In this document: in pieces, positions 43,530 to 52,967 of the stretch | Layout: every line of letters starts with the position of its first letter | Numbering within the stretch: the first letter of the stretch is position 1 | Assembly: GCF_012848855.1 (NCBI RefSeq) | Contig: NZ_CP051630.1 | Location: forward strand, 2,211,501-2,275,500 | Reading direction: 5' to 3' | DNA: 64,000 nt | Origin: Pyruvatibacter mobilis | Lineage (GTDB): Bacteria; Pseudomonadota; Alphaproteobacteria; CGMCC-115125 | The notes under the pieces: generated by a model | The model's database searches: none | The model's input: the letters and a program-made list of their open reading frames with translations, nothing else | What the model was told of the DNA's origin: nothing | Made by a program: the position numbers and the translations under genes

Positions 43530-43858
43530 GAAATGTCCGATCCTTGTGATTTGGCCCCCGCGGGGCACAGGAAAAACCGTGGTGGAAGGGCCTAATCATG
43601 AGAGGACGCTGCCATGCAGCTTCCCCAGCCCAGTCCCCTGTCAGCAAGCCTCGGCCCGGGCAGATGAACCCGGGCTGAATGGCCAGCACGAAAGCTGCAT
43701 CGGGATTGTGGCAACTCTGCTATAAATCGCCCGAACCCGCGAAACAGCCGGTGTGGCCTTTCAAGGCAGCAGCTTATCCGCTTGCCCGTCCGGCCACCAG
43801 AAATGCGATCACGCGTTTCACGTTCACCGGCACAACAATACCCGGAGGAATATGTTCC
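43530..43858. other. Divergent intergenic region, OmpA-like / SDR
   Basis: This is 329 bases between divergent genes. A CTATAAAT stretch near 43719-43726 is a candidate -10 for the plus-strand SDR gene, but no good -35 is visible at 17 bases. No gene or repeat is supported. Confidence 0.4.
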
Positions 43859-44632
43859 ATGACCCTGTTTGACCTGTCCGGAAAGGTGGCGCTGGTCACC
43901 GGCTCCACCAAAGGCATCGGCGAAGCCATCGTGAAGCGCATGGCCGAGCATGGCGCCAAGGTGGTGGTGTCGAGCCGCAAGGCGGATGCCTGCGACAAGG
44001 TGGCGGCCGAGATCAACGACGCCCATGGTGCCGGTACGGCTGTGGCCATCCCCTGCAACATCTCCCACAAGGAAGAACTCGAAAAGCTGGTCAATGCGAC
44101 CATGCAGGAGTTCGGGCGCATCGACTCGCTGGTGTGCAATGCGGCTGTGAACCCGTTCTTCGGCTCATCTGCCGACATTCCCGACGAAGCCTTCCAGAAG
44201 GTGATGGACGTCAACATCAAGTCCAATCACTGGCTGTGCAATCTGGTGCTGCCGCAAATGCTGGAACGCGGCGACGGGTCGATCACCATCATTTCTTCGA
44301 TCGGCGGGCTCAAGGGTTCTGCGGTGCTGGGCGCGTACGCCATTTCCAAGGCGGCGGATATGCAGTTGGCGCGCAACCTGGCCGTTGAGTACGGCCCCAA
44401 GGGCATCCGCGCCAATGCCATCGCCCCGGGCCTGATCAAGACCTATTTCGCCAAGGCACTGTGGGACAATGACGAGATCCTGAAGGCGTCCACCTCCGGT
44501 TCGGCGCTCAAGCGCATCGGCATTCCGGACGAGATCGCGGGCGCTGCCGTGTTCCTTGCGTCTGATGCCGGGGCGTTCATGACCGGTCAAACTATGACCA
44601 TCGACGGCGGTGCCACCATCACCGGCGGCTGA
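43859..44632 (+). CDS. SDR family oxidoreductase (DHRS4-like)
   Basis: The 257-residue short-chain dehydrogenase has the cofactor motif TGSTKGIGEAI (residues 14-24), an Arg/Lys after the second strand (SSRKADA, favouring NADPH), NAAVNPFFG, the catalytic Ser in IISSIGG and Tyr-x3-Lys in YAISKAADMQ. The wording around NPFFG resembles DHRS4-type carbonyl reductases. GGAGG lies seven bases before the ATG. The substrate is unknown; fatty-acid or ketone metabolism is plausible. Confidence 0.92.
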   Translation: MTLFDLSGKVALVTGSTKGIGEAIVKRMAEHGAKVVVSSRKADACDKVAAEINDAHGAGTAVAIPCNISHKEELEKLVNATMQEFGRIDSLVCNAAVNPFFGSSADIPDEAFQKVMDVNIKSNHWLCNLVLPQMLERGDGSITIISSIGGLKGSAVLGAYAISKAADMQLARNLAVEYGPKGIRANAIAPGLIKTYFAKALWDNDEILKASTSGSALKRIGIPDEIAGAAVFLASDAGAFMTGQTMTIDGGATITGG

Positions 44633-44655
44633 GCCTCGCACCTGCCAGACAGCTG

Positions 44656-44691
44656 AAAGAAAAAGGGCCCGGCGGAAAAATCCGCCGGGCC
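44656..44691 (-). terminator. Intrinsic terminator on the minus strand
   Basis: GGCCCGGCGGA (44666-44676) and TCCGCCGGGCC (44681-44691) form an 11-bp stem with an AAAA loop. An A-run with one G (44656-44664) makes a T-tract on the minus strand. It suits termination of the aminotransferase transcript ending at 44874; for the plus-strand SDR gene it has no T-run. Confidence 0.7.
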
Positions 44692-44873
44692 AAGTCCCGG
44701 GCCCATGCCCAAGTCGTGGGGGGGAGGGGGATGCCGACCGGCACGGGGGTCATCCGGGTGTGACTGGCATATGGATATGCCCCCCGTCCCCCGCAAGTGC
44801 GACAAGCAGGCAGCTGCCGGAACGCTTGCGTGAGCTGCCAAGCCCCTGAAATCACAAAGCTATCAGCAGCCGG

Positions 44874-46229
44874 TCAGGCGACCTGATCAAACGCCTTGCG
44901 GGTCCGCGCCACAATCTCGCCAATTTCCGCCTCGCTGACGATCAGCGGCGGCGACAGGCAGATGGTGTCGGCCGACGCCCGCAGCATGATGTCATGGTCG
45001 TGGAAGCCCGCACGCATGGCATCGAAGCCGCGCCTGGCGGGCGTGCCGGGCACCGGGGCGAGGTCGAAGGCCGCGGTAAGACCGAGCTGACGGATGTCTT
45101 CCACCAGCGGGTGATCCTTCAAGTCCATGATCGCATCCGCCCACATGGCCTCAAGCCCTGCCACCCGCTCGAACAACCCTTCGTCGCGATACAGATCAAG
45201 CGTGGCAAGCCCCGCCGCGCAGGCCAGGGGATGGGCTGAATAGGTGTAGCCGTGGAACAGGTCGATGGCGTGATCCGCCCCGGCCACACTGTCGGCGAAG
45301 GTCTTGTAGATGTCCTCGGTGGCAATGACACCGGACAGGGGCACAGACGCGGAGGTGACGCCTTTTGCAAAGGTGATCATGTCCGGCACCACGCCGAAAC
45401 GCTCTGCCGCAAACGACGCGCCGAGGCGCCCATAGCCTGTGATGACCTCATCGAAGATGAGCAGGATGCCGTGCTTTGAGGTGATCTCGCGCAGGCGCTC
45501 GAGATAGCCCTTGGGCGGCGGCAGCACGCCGGTGGAGCCAGCCATGGGCTCAACGATGACGGCGGCGATGGTGGAGGCGTCATGCAGGGCGATCATGCGC
45601 TCAAGATCATCCGCCAGATGCGCGCCCCATTCAGGCTGGCCCGTGGTGAAGGCCTGATGTTCGCGGGAATAGGTGTGGGGCAGATGATCCACGCCCGGCA
45701 GCATGGCGCCGGAGAACCATTTGCGGTTGAGCACCATGCCGCCGACGGAGATGCCGCCGAAGCCGACGCCGTGATAGGCGCGCTCACGGCCGATCAGGCG
45801 GGTGCGGGAGCCCTCGCCGCGGGCGCGGTGATAGGCCAGCGCGATCTTGAGGGCGGTGTCGTCCGCCTCGGACCCGGAATTACCGAAGAAGACGTGGTTG
45901 AGATCGCCCGGCGCCAGCGCTGCGATGCGGGACGCCAGCTCGAAGGCCTTGGGGTGGGAGAACTGGAAGGACGGCGCGAAATCAAGCTCGGCGGCCGCCT
46001 TCTGGATCGCCTCGACGATGGGCTTGCGGCAATGGCCCGCATTGGCGCACCACAGGCCGGCGGTCGCGTCCAGCACGGCGCGGCCCTCGGGCGTGTAGTA
46101 ATGCATGCCCTCGGCGCGGGCGACGAGGCGCGGGCGCTGCTTGAACTCGGCATTCGGGGTAAAGGGCACCCAGAAGGCATCAAGATCATTTGGCGTGACG
46201 GCGGGGCCGAGATCATCAGGCGGTGTCAT
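44874..46229 (-). CDS. Class III PLP aminotransferase, beta-alanine/omega-amino acid:pyruvate type
   Basis: The 451-residue protein has the class III plan: WVPFTPNAEFKQRPRL at the N terminus, FFGNSGSEADDTALK (PLP-phosphate contact), AYHGVGFGGISVGG, IVEPMAGSTGV, IFDEVITGYGRLG (Asp to the PLP ring) and FAKGVTSA with the Schiff-base Lys. The N terminus and the FGGISVGGMVLNR block are typical of omega-amino acid:pyruvate aminotransferases. GGAG precedes the ATG at 46229. It is divergent from the PEP mutase/lyase gene. Confidence 0.9.
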   Translation of the reverse strand: MTPPDDLGPAVTPNDLDAFWVPFTPNAEFKQRPRLVARAEGMHYYTPEGRAVLDATAGLWCANAGHCRKPIVEAIQKAAAELDFAPSFQFSHPKAFELASRIAALAPGDLNHVFFGNSGSEADDTALKIALAYHRARGEGSRTRLIGRERAYHGVGFGGISVGGMVLNRKWFSGAMLPGVDHLPHTYSREHQAFTTGQPEWGAHLADDLERMIALHDASTIAAVIVEPMAGSTGVLPPPKGYLERLREITSKHGILLIFDEVITGYGRLGASFAAERFGVVPDMITFAKGVTSASVPLSGVIATEDIYKTFADSVAGADHAIDLFHGYTYSAHPLACAAGLATLDLYRDEGLFERVAGLEAMWADAIMDLKDHPLVEDIRQLGLTAAFDLAPVPGTPARRGFDAMRAGFHDHDIMLRASADTICLSPPLIVSEAEIGEIVARTRKAFDQVA

Positions 46230-46475
46230 GGCGGTAAACTCCTGCGCCGCGTCACATGCGGCGGACATTGGGCAGCGGAAATCGGACTCGCGGGCGAGTG
46301 CGCGGGACGGGGCCAGCTTGCAGCCTCGTGCCGAGTGACGCTATCAGAAGCAGAAGGGGCGCAAAATGGTGGCGAACATTGCCACCGGTCAGCAAGACGC
46401 CCGCGCTGCCGCCGGCGACCCGGCGCATTGCCAGCATTATCCAGCCGTCATAGCGGCTGCCGGGGAGAGCCAGCC

Positions 46476-47360
46476 ATGTCCAATTCCACCGCCATGACGG
46501 GAGCCAAATCCCTGTCGCGCCTGCTCAGGCGCAAGGGCATCATCCAGGCTCCCGGCGCCTATGACGCCCTATCGGCCCGGCTGGCCATGCAGGCCGGCGC
46601 CACATGCGTCTATCTCACCGGTTTCGGGGCGGCGGGCTCGACCCTGGGCGTGCCCGATATCGGCCTGATGTCAGCTACGGAAATGGCGGACCGGGTGCGG
46701 GCGCTGGCGGGTGCCGCCCTGCCCGCGCCGCTGATCGCCGACGGGGACAACGGCCATGGCGGCCCGCTCAATGCCGCCCGCCTCACCCGGCTCTATGAGC
46801 AGGCCGGAGCCGGCTGCATCCAGCTTGAGGACCAGGTCTTTCCCAAGCGCTGCGGGCATATGGAAAACAAGGAGGTGATCCCAAAAGCCGAAGCCGCGGC
46901 CAAGATCCGCGCCGCCGTCGACGCACGGTCCTCACGCGATTTCAAGGTGATGGCGCGCACGGATGCCCGCTCGGTTAACGGCATGGCAGACGCGCTGAAG
47001 CGCGCGGACGCCTATCTCGATGCGGGGGCCGACATTCTCTTCATCGAAGCACCACGCACGGAGAAGGAGCTTCTCAAGGTGGCGGACACCTTCAAGGGAA
47101 CGCCGCTGGTGGCCAACATGGTGGAGGACGGCAAGACACCCTACCTCACCGCCACAGCACTGGAAGAGATGGGCTACAAGATCGCCGTCTTTCCCGTGAC
47201 GGCGCTTCTGGCCGTCACCAAGCGGTTACAGGACGTGTACGGATCACTTCTGGCACAGGGCAGACTGCCGGACGGCGAGGACCGGGTGACCTTCCAGCAC
47301 TACAACGAGCTGATAGGCCTGCCGGACATGCTGGCGGAAGCAGCCGACCTGGACGGCTGA
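46476..47360 (+). CDS. Isocitrate lyase/PEP mutase superfamily protein
   Basis: The 294-residue TIM-barrel enzyme has PGAYDALSARLAMQAG, ADGDNGHGG (metal Asp), IQLEDQVFPKRCGHMENK with the catalytic Cys of lyases, and MARTDARS. The K-R-C-G-H loop favours C-C bond cleavage (methylisocitrate lyase or 2,3-dimethylmalate lyase type) over phosphonate mutase chemistry. The exact substrate is uncertain. GGGGAGAG precedes the ATG; the frame is open far upstream but that part is antisense to the aminotransferase gene. Confidence 0.88.
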   Translation: MSNSTAMTGAKSLSRLLRRKGIIQAPGAYDALSARLAMQAGATCVYLTGFGAAGSTLGVPDIGLMSATEMADRVRALAGAALPAPLIADGDNGHGGPLNAARLTRLYEQAGAGCIQLEDQVFPKRCGHMENKEVIPKAEAAAKIRAAVDARSSRDFKVMARTDARSVNGMADALKRADAYLDAGADILFIEAPRTEKELLKVADTFKGTPLVANMVEDGKTPYLTATALEEMGYKIAVFPVTALLAVTKRLQDVYGSLLAQGRLPDGEDRVTFQHYNELIGLPDMLAEAADLDG

Positions 47361-47372
47361 GGCGACGGGTCG

Positions 47373-48470
47373 TCAGCGCAGAAACATGGGCAGGCCGGCG
47401 ATGCCGCGGATGCGGGGACGATAGGCGGTGCTGTCATAGAAGGCGTCTACATCCACGCGGCGCTCGCTGGTGGTGCAAATGTCGGCGGGCACGCTGGTGT
47501 AGCTTCCATCACGCACGGCCATCATGAGTCCGGTTTCACCATCGGCGATGTGCTGGATGGCACGGGCACCGAGAGCGCGGCCGACCATGGTGTCCAGCGC
47601 GTCCGGCGCGCCGATGCGCATGAGGTAGCCCAGCTTCTGGGAGATCGTGCCGACGCCGGTGAGCCGCTTGAACTCCTCACTCATTGTGTCGCTGATGCCA
47701 CCGAGACGGCGGTTGCCGTCCTGGTCCACTTCGCCATAGGCCACGTCGTCGTCGCCCTTGAGACGCGCGCCTTCGGACACAACGGCCATGGCATAGGAGG
47801 ACGGGTTGTCGGTGCGGTCCCTGAGCAGCAATTCAGCGACCGCCTCCATGTCCACCGGCACTTCGGCGATGAGGGTGCGGTCGGTATCGGCGAGGAAGCC
47901 CGCCATCAGCGCTGTTTCACCGGAGCGGCGGCCGAACAGCTCAATGATGCCGACGCGCTCATGGCTGCCCGCAGGTGTGCGCAGGGCGTTGACTGCATCA
48001 ACGGAACGGGTGACGGCGGTGGAAAAGCCGATGCAGTAGTCGGTGCCGAAGACATCATTGTCCATGGTCTTGGGGATGGTGTTCACCTTCACCCCCTCGC
48101 GCGCCAGATGCGCCGCATAGGCGAGCGTATGCACGCCGCCGATGGGCACCAGGGCATCGAGCTTCAGGTGCCCGATCACCTTGAGGATATGGGCGGTCCG
48201 TTCCTCCAGCGTGCGTCGCTCGGTGCGGGCGGTCTGCAGGATGGTGCTGGTCTCCCGGTCGATGGCACGGACGCTTTGCAGGGTGAGGGGCAGCGTGTGC
48301 TCGGCCGCCGCGACGAAGGGATCATCGAGATCGAAATCAAGCAGGCCGCGCCAGCCGCGCCGGATGCCGACCACCTCCCAGCCCTGGTCGATGGCCGCCC
48401 GCGTAACCGCCTGAATGGCGGGGTTGAGGCCCGGCACGTCGCCGCCGCCTGTCAGCACGCCGATGCGCAT
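47373..48470 (-). CDS. 6-phosphofructokinase paralogue with altered GGD motif
   Basis: The 365-residue PFK-A fold protein starts MRIGVLTGGGDVPGLNPAI. The catalytic loop PKTMDND (residues 133-139) keeps the Asp and has the Lys of PPi-type enzymes. However, the Mg-phosphate motif is GGVHT (111-115) instead of GGDGT or GGDDT, so a key Asp is missing. ELFGRRSGETALMAG and the effector or substrate Arg regions remain. It may be inactive, regulatory, or use another donor. It is the second gene of a tandem pair, 12 bases after its paralogue, with a strong GAGGAGG. Confidence 0.88.
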   Translation of the reverse strand: MRIGVLTGGGDVPGLNPAIQAVTRAAIDQGWEVVGIRRGWRGLLDFDLDDPFVAAAEHTLPLTLQSVRAIDRETSTILQTARTERRTLEERTAHILKVIGHLKLDALVPIGGVHTLAYAAHLAREGVKVNTIPKTMDNDVFGTDYCIGFSTAVTRSVDAVNALRTPAGSHERVGIIELFGRRSGETALMAGFLADTDRTLIAEVPVDMEAVAELLLRDRTDNPSSYAMAVVSEGARLKGDDDVAYGEVDQDGNRRLGGISDTMSEEFKRLTGVGTISQKLGYLMRIGAPDALDTMVGRALGARAIQHIADGETGLMMAVRDGSYTSVPADICTTSERRVDVDAFYDSTAYRPRIRGIAGLPMFLR

Positions 48471-48482
48471 GGGACGTCCTCC

Positions 48483-49646
48483 TCAGAAACTCAGAGACTG
48501 GGCGATGGACGGGCGGGTGATGCGCGGCATGAAAGCCGTACGGTCATAGAAGCTGTCCACATCCACCTGGGCCGCGCCCTTGCCGGTCTCCGAGACATGG
48601 ACGGAGGTGTACCGGCCGTCCTGCAGCACGGTCATGCGGGCCGCTTCGCCGGCTGCCAGCAGTTCCACCGCAAGAGCACCGAAGGCGCGGGCGATGAGGC
48701 TGTCCTGCGAGACGGGCGCCCCGGCACGCATGAGATAGGCGAGCTGCAGGGAGAAGACGGGCACGTCGAGCCGGGCGGAGAGATCCCGCGCGAGGATTTC
48801 CCCCACCCCGCCCAGGCGCTTGTTGCCGAACTTGTCAGTCCGCACCGGCAGGTCTGTTTCGTCCACCAAGGTGTTTTCCAGCTTCGCGCCTTCGGAGATC
48901 ACCATCACGGCGCCGCTCTCGCCACCGGCGCTCATGTCCTTCCGCAGAAGCGGTGCCAGGACCTGTGCATCCACCGGCACTTCGGCGATGGCCGTGCGGT
49001 CGGCGGAGCCGAGATGGCCTGCCATCAAGGCCGTTTCACCGGAATTTCGGCCCATCAGCTCGATGACGCCGATGCTCTGCTCGGCGGAGGCGGTGGCGCG
49101 GATATCGTGCACCGTGCGGATTGACCGGGTGATGGCTGTCGGGAAGCCGATGCAGACATCCGTCCCCTGAACATCATTGTCCATGGTCTTGGGGATCGCG
49201 ATAACAGGCACCCCTTCCTTGTGGAGGCGGGCCGCGTAGCTCAGCGTGCCGTCGCCGCCGATGGGAATGATGGCATCAAGCCGCAGATGCGCGATGACGC
49301 GCAGGATATGCGGTGTCATATCGGCCCAGCGGCGCTCGTCATACTGTGCCTCTCCCTCAAGGAAGGCGGGCATATCCGCTTCACGCACCGTATCCGGGTG
49401 CAGGCGGGCGGTGTGGAGCACCGTGCCGCCGAACCGGTCAATGCCGCGCGTAGTGCGGCGGTTGAGGTCCATGACGTGACGCTCGGCGCTTGTGGGATCA
49501 TCCGGATTGATGTTGAGCAGGCCGGCCCAGCCATTGCGGATGCCCAGCACCTCCCAGCCCCGGTCCCGCGCTTCCCGCGTCACCTGCTGAATGGCCGGGT
49601 TCAACCCCGGCACATCCCCGCCGCCTGTGAGGATACCGATACGCAT
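48483..49646 (-). CDS. 6-phosphofructokinase, mixed ATP/PPi-type signature
   Basis: The 387-residue protein has MRIGILTGGGDVPGLNPAI, GGDGT (residues 130-134) and PKTMDND (152-158). In the family, Gly after GGD is typical of ATP enzymes and Lys before T-x-D-N-D is typical of PPi enzymes; this combination also occurs in some bacterial PPi-PFKs, so the donor must be tested. ELMGRNSGETALMAG is conserved. With pgi it closes upper glycolysis, which many alphaproteobacteria lack. It is first in a two-gene operon with a divergent paralogue. Confidence 0.9.
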   Translation of the reverse strand: MRIGILTGGGDVPGLNPAIQQVTREARDRGWEVLGIRNGWAGLLNINPDDPTSAERHVMDLNRRTTRGIDRFGGTVLHTARLHPDTVREADMPAFLEGEAQYDERRWADMTPHILRVIAHLRLDAIIPIGGDGTLSYAARLHKEGVPVIAIPKTMDNDVQGTDVCIGFPTAITRSIRTVHDIRATASAEQSIGVIELMGRNSGETALMAGHLGSADRTAIAEVPVDAQVLAPLLRKDMSAGGESGAVMVISEGAKLENTLVDETDLPVRTDKFGNKRLGGVGEILARDLSARLDVPVFSLQLAYLMRAGAPVSQDSLIARAFGALAVELLAAGEAARMTVLQDGRYTSVHVSETGKGAAQVDVDSFYDRTAFMPRITRPSIAQSLSF

Positions 49647-49721
49647 GGATACTCCCGTCTTGCGTTATCCGGTCAACTTGGCGCGGCTTCATGACCGCAT
49701 GATGTCACGGCTGCCAGCTTA

Positions 49722-50915
49722 TCACGCACTGCGACCGCGGGTGTCGATGGGCCAGATGTCGACGAGGGTGCCGTTCTGGACCACGTGGTAGCACTCATAG
49801 AGATTGACGGTGGGGTCGCAGTGGGGTGTTTCGAGATTGAGGACGGCGCCCGGTTTGAGGCTGTGTTTTTCACCGCCTTCGCTCTCTTTCTTGTCGGAGA
49901 AGAGAAGGCCGCCCTGCTCGTCGCCGAACAGGAAATAGGCGGTGCCTTCCGGCGCGCCGGACGCGATGCGGAATTCCTTCTGGTCGGTCGCCATGCTCTT
50001 GATGCCGGCGTCGGTGGTGGCGATGCCGGGCGTGTTGGCGCTGACCACGGTCGTCTGGATGGTGAGTGAGGTCTCAAAGGCCTGCGCGGCGCCGTCCTTC
50101 TGGCTGACGGCGTTGTACTCCGTATCCATGAACAGATAGCTGCCCGCCTGCAGGTCGGTCAGCACGCCCGCCTCGGGGTCGATGTCCCAGGTGCCGGTGC
50201 CGCCGCCGGTGAGCACGTCGCAGGAAATGCTCTGCTCAAGGAGCATGTCTCGCATGTCACCCAGCATCTTCATGGCGGCGAGCGACTTGTCCCGCCGCTC
50301 GGCGTAATCGGCCACATGCATGAGATGGCCGGCATAGGCTTGTAGCCCTTTGAACTCGAGGCCGGGGCTTGCGGCGATGAAAGCTGCGAGCTTCGCCGCC
50401 CCCTCCCCCGGTGCGATGCCGGTCCGATGGAGACCGACGTCCAGATCAACCAGCACCTTGAGCGCGCGGGCATTGCCCCGTTCGGGAGACGCTGCACGGG
50501 CAAGCTCCTCGGCGTTGTCGATATTGTCGACGCAGACCATCAGGTCCGGCATGTCATTGTTGAGCGCGATGAGGCGGCGGATTGCGTCTTCCTTCACCAC
50601 CGGCGACGTGATCAGCACACTGCCGATGCCGCCGCGGCCCATGACTTCCGCCTCGCCCAGCTTGGCAACGCAGATGCCGACAGCGCCCGCGTCGAGCTGG
50701 CGGCGGGCGATCTCAATGGACTTATGGGTCTTGGCGTGGGGCCGCAGGCCGAGGCCCGATGCCTCGCAATGGGCCATCATGCGGGAGAGGTTGCGGTCGA
50801 AGAGATCCAGATCCAGCACCAGGGCGGGCGTATTGAGGGCGCGGGCCGAGCCCTGCTGTCCCAGCATGTGGGCATTGGGCGTGAGACGGGCGGCTTCCTC
50901 TGCCGGCAGGGTCAT
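49722..50915 (-). CDS. DSD1 family PLP-dependent enzyme (D-threonine aldolase / D-serine dehydratase-like)
   Basis: The 397-residue fold-type III PLP protein has LNTPALVLDLDLFDRNLSRM and RPHAKTHKS with the PLP Lys near residue 62, then GICVAKLGEAEVM and DVLTGGGTGTWDID. The C-terminal beta domain ends CDPTVNLYECYHVVQNG, where His and Cys form the metal site of D-threonine aldolase and eukaryotic D-serine dehydratase. The substrate is probably a D-beta-hydroxy amino acid. AGGAGGA precedes the ATG at 50915; the frame continues upstream to 51083 without support. Confidence 0.88.
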   Translation of the reverse strand: MTLPAEEAARLTPNAHMLGQQGSARALNTPALVLDLDLFDRNLSRMMAHCEASGLGLRPHAKTHKSIEIARRQLDAGAVGICVAKLGEAEVMGRGGIGSVLITSPVVKEDAIRRLIALNNDMPDLMVCVDNIDNAEELARAASPERGNARALKVLVDLDVGLHRTGIAPGEGAAKLAAFIAASPGLEFKGLQAYAGHLMHVADYAERRDKSLAAMKMLGDMRDMLLEQSISCDVLTGGGTGTWDIDPEAGVLTDLQAGSYLFMDTEYNAVSQKDGAAQAFETSLTIQTTVVSANTPGIATTDAGIKSMATDQKEFRIASGAPEGTAYFLFGDEQGGLLFSDKKESEGGEKHSLKPGAVLNLETPHCDPTVNLYECYHVVQNGTLVDIWPIDTRGRSA

Positions 50916-51179
50916 GGCGTCGCTTCCTCCTGATGGTCGTGCCCGAAGGCCGTGCGTGCGCGGCTGTCCCGGTTCGGGAGGGCGCAGATTTGTGCCGAGA
51001 GTAGTGAAGTGCCGGGCTTTTACAAAGACCCGGCGCGCCGGAATCTCCTCCGGCGCGGACGCCCTGCATGGTTCCATCTCCAACCGGTTCAGCTTTTCTT
51101 AACCGCGTTAAGCGGTCAGCAAGGAGGGCTCCTCTAGGGTGCGGCCTGGATTTTGCCGACCGGATCAAGCAGCCGCATC

Positions 51180-52493
51180 ATGAGCAGCGAAACATCGCCC
51201 ACGACACCGCCCGACGCGGGCACCAAGGAGACACAGGCGCCCGGCGGCTACATGCCGGCGGTGGTGTCGCCGGCGCGCTACTGGCTGCTGATCTCCGTGC
51301 TGCTGCTGATGGCCTTTGCGCTTGCAGCGGGGCTGGCATTGCGGACAGTGACGGAAGAGCCCGGGACCAATTCCTATGCGGTGCTGGCCGACAGCTGGCT
51401 CAACGGGCAGCTTCACTCGGACACCTGCTTTGACGGGGATTGCGCCACCTTCGAGGGCAAGACCTATGTCATCTTCCCGCCGGCACCGGCCGCCGTCGCC
51501 CTGCCCTTCATTGCGGCCAGCGGCGAGGGAGCCGAGTTCCGGCATTTCATGCCCTTGTCACTGGCGCTGCTGCTGGCCATCGCTTTCATCTGGTCGCGGC
51601 TGTTCACGGCTGCCGGACCAGATCAGACGCGCACGCTGATCCTGCTGCTGGCGCTGGTATTCGCGACGCCGCTCTACTACGTGGCGCTGCGGGGCGACCG
51701 GGTGTGGTTTTTTGCACAGCTTGTCGGCTTCTTCTTCGTCTCGATGGCGCTGTGGGCGACGATCGAACGGCGCAATGCCTGGCTTGCAGGCGCAATGCTG
51801 GGCATGGCCTTCCTGTCGCGCCAGATGACCATTCTCTATGCGCCGCTGCTGTTCGTGCTGATGCTCAACGAGGATGAACCCCTGTTCCGCGTCACCAGGC
51901 AGCGCATCGCCACCGTTTTCAAGATCGCGGTGCCGGTGCTGGCGGCCATCGCGGTCTATTGCGCATACAACTATGTGCGCTTCGGTGACCCCCTGGATAC
52001 GGGCTATGCCTATATCGCGGCCGATGTGGCGCCGGGCGAGGACAATGTGATCTCCCTGCGCATCAAGGAGCTGGGGCTCTTCGCGCCGGAATATTTCCTG
52101 TTCAATCTGGTCCACATGTTCTTCCAGGGACTGCATGTGGAGTTCGGCGGCACCTTCACGACAAAGATCGTGGGCGTGGATGATTTCGGCACGTCGATCC
52201 TGGCGGCCAGCCCGTTCCTGCTGCTGCTGGTGTTCGTGCAGCGGCACCGCATTGCCTTTATCGGCCTGCTGACGGCGGCCGTCATTTGCGGGGTGACGCT
52301 GTTCTATCACTCCAACGGATTCAGCCAGTACAATGTGCAGCGCTATGCGCTGGACTGGCTGCCCATCGCCATGCTGCTGCTGGCACCGACCATACGGGCG
52401 GAATGGCGGGCGGTGCTGGCGGTGCTGGTGGCCTATGCGATGGCGCTCAACCTGGTGACCATGGTGGCGCTGCGGCTGGCAGGCACGGCCTGA
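51180..52493 (+). CDS. Polytopic membrane protein, possible GT-C-type glycosyltransferase
   Basis: The 437-residue protein has about ten hydrophobic segments. After the first one lies a hydrophilic stretch with acidic and Cys residues (SYAVLADSWLNGQLHSDTC, DGDCATFEGKTYVIFPPAPAAVALP), which resembles the first luminal loop of GT-C enzymes acting with polyprenyl-phosphate sugars. The catalytic role is inference. The ATG at 51180 is preferred. It lies next to convergent GtrA and UbiA-type genes, which supports a lipid-linked sugar theme. Confidence 0.65.
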   Translation: MSSETSPTTPPDAGTKETQAPGGYMPAVVSPARYWLLISVLLLMAFALAAGLALRTVTEEPGTNSYAVLADSWLNGQLHSDTCFDGDCATFEGKTYVIFPPAPAAVALPFIAASGEGAEFRHFMPLSLALLLAIAFIWSRLFTAAGPDQTRTLILLLALVFATPLYYVALRGDRVWFFAQLVGFFFVSMALWATIERRNAWLAGAMLGMAFLSRQMTILYAPLLFVLMLNEDEPLFRVTRQRIATVFKIAVPVLAAIAVYCAYNYVRFGDPLDTGYAYIAADVAPGEDNVISLRIKELGLFAPEYFLFNLVHMFFQGLHVEFGGTFTTKIVGVDDFGTSILAASPFLLLLVFVQRHRIAFIGLLTAAVICGVTLFYHSNGFSQYNVQRYALDWLPIAMLLLAPTIRAEWRAVLAVLVAYAMALNLVTMVALRLAGTA

Positions 52494-52529
52494 GCTTCGC
52501 GCCCGTCCCACTCAAGCTTTCACGATACT

Positions 52530-52952
52530 CTACGAAGCCTGCTGTACCTGCCTGAAGGTCAGGAGCCTGTGGCCGAGATAGCTGGTGGCCGCGCCGCAGG
52601 CGATGGCAACGCCGTGGGCCAGTGCCTCTGCCAAGGGTTCGTGCCCTGTGGCCTGGGCCAGGGGCCCGACAAGCAGCACGGCAATTACCCACACTTCGGC
52701 GGCACTTGCCAGATTGACCACGATGAAGCGGCGGATTTGGACGGCAACTGCGAGATCGGATTCAGGAAACACATGGGCGCGGTAGAGAAGGAAGCCGCTG
52801 GTCATGCCGATGGCATAGGCGATGACCACCGCCAGCTCGAAGCTGAGCGCGGGGGCGAACAGCCAGGACAGGATAATGCGGGCAACCCAGTTGACCGCGG
52901 CGGCAAGGGTGCCGACGATCAGGAATCTCAGTATGCGGTGCGTTTCCGACAT
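52530..52952 (-). CDS. GtrA family membrane protein
   Basis: The 140-residue protein has four hydrophobic segments. It begins RFLIVGTLAAAVNWVARIILS, carries YAIGMTSGFLLYRAHVF and ends SYLGHRLLTFRQ, all standard GtrA features. GtrA proteins take part in moving or handling polyprenyl-phosphate-linked sugars across the membrane. It starts 15 bases after the stop of the HAD-UbiA gene and is likely co-transcribed with it. Confidence 0.93.
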   Translation of the reverse strand: MSETHRILRFLIVGTLAAAVNWVARIILSWLFAPALSFELAVVIAYAIGMTSGFLLYRAHVFPESDLAVAVQIRRFIVVNLASAAEVWVIAVLLVGPLAQATGHEPLAEALAHGVAIACGAATSYLGHRLLTFRQVQQAS

Positions 52953-52967
52953 GGATGAGATCCGGGT

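Noticed and set aside
45582-46475. A 298-codon N-terminal extension of the PEP mutase/isocitrate lyase-type gene
   Set aside because: It is antisense to the aminotransferase gene; the ATG at 46476 has a strong ribosome site and the right N terminus.
51104-51120. CTTAA-N5-TTAAG upstream of the GT-C-like gene as a CtrA box
   Set aside because: The spacing between TTAA elements is five, not seven, so it does not fit the CtrA consensus.
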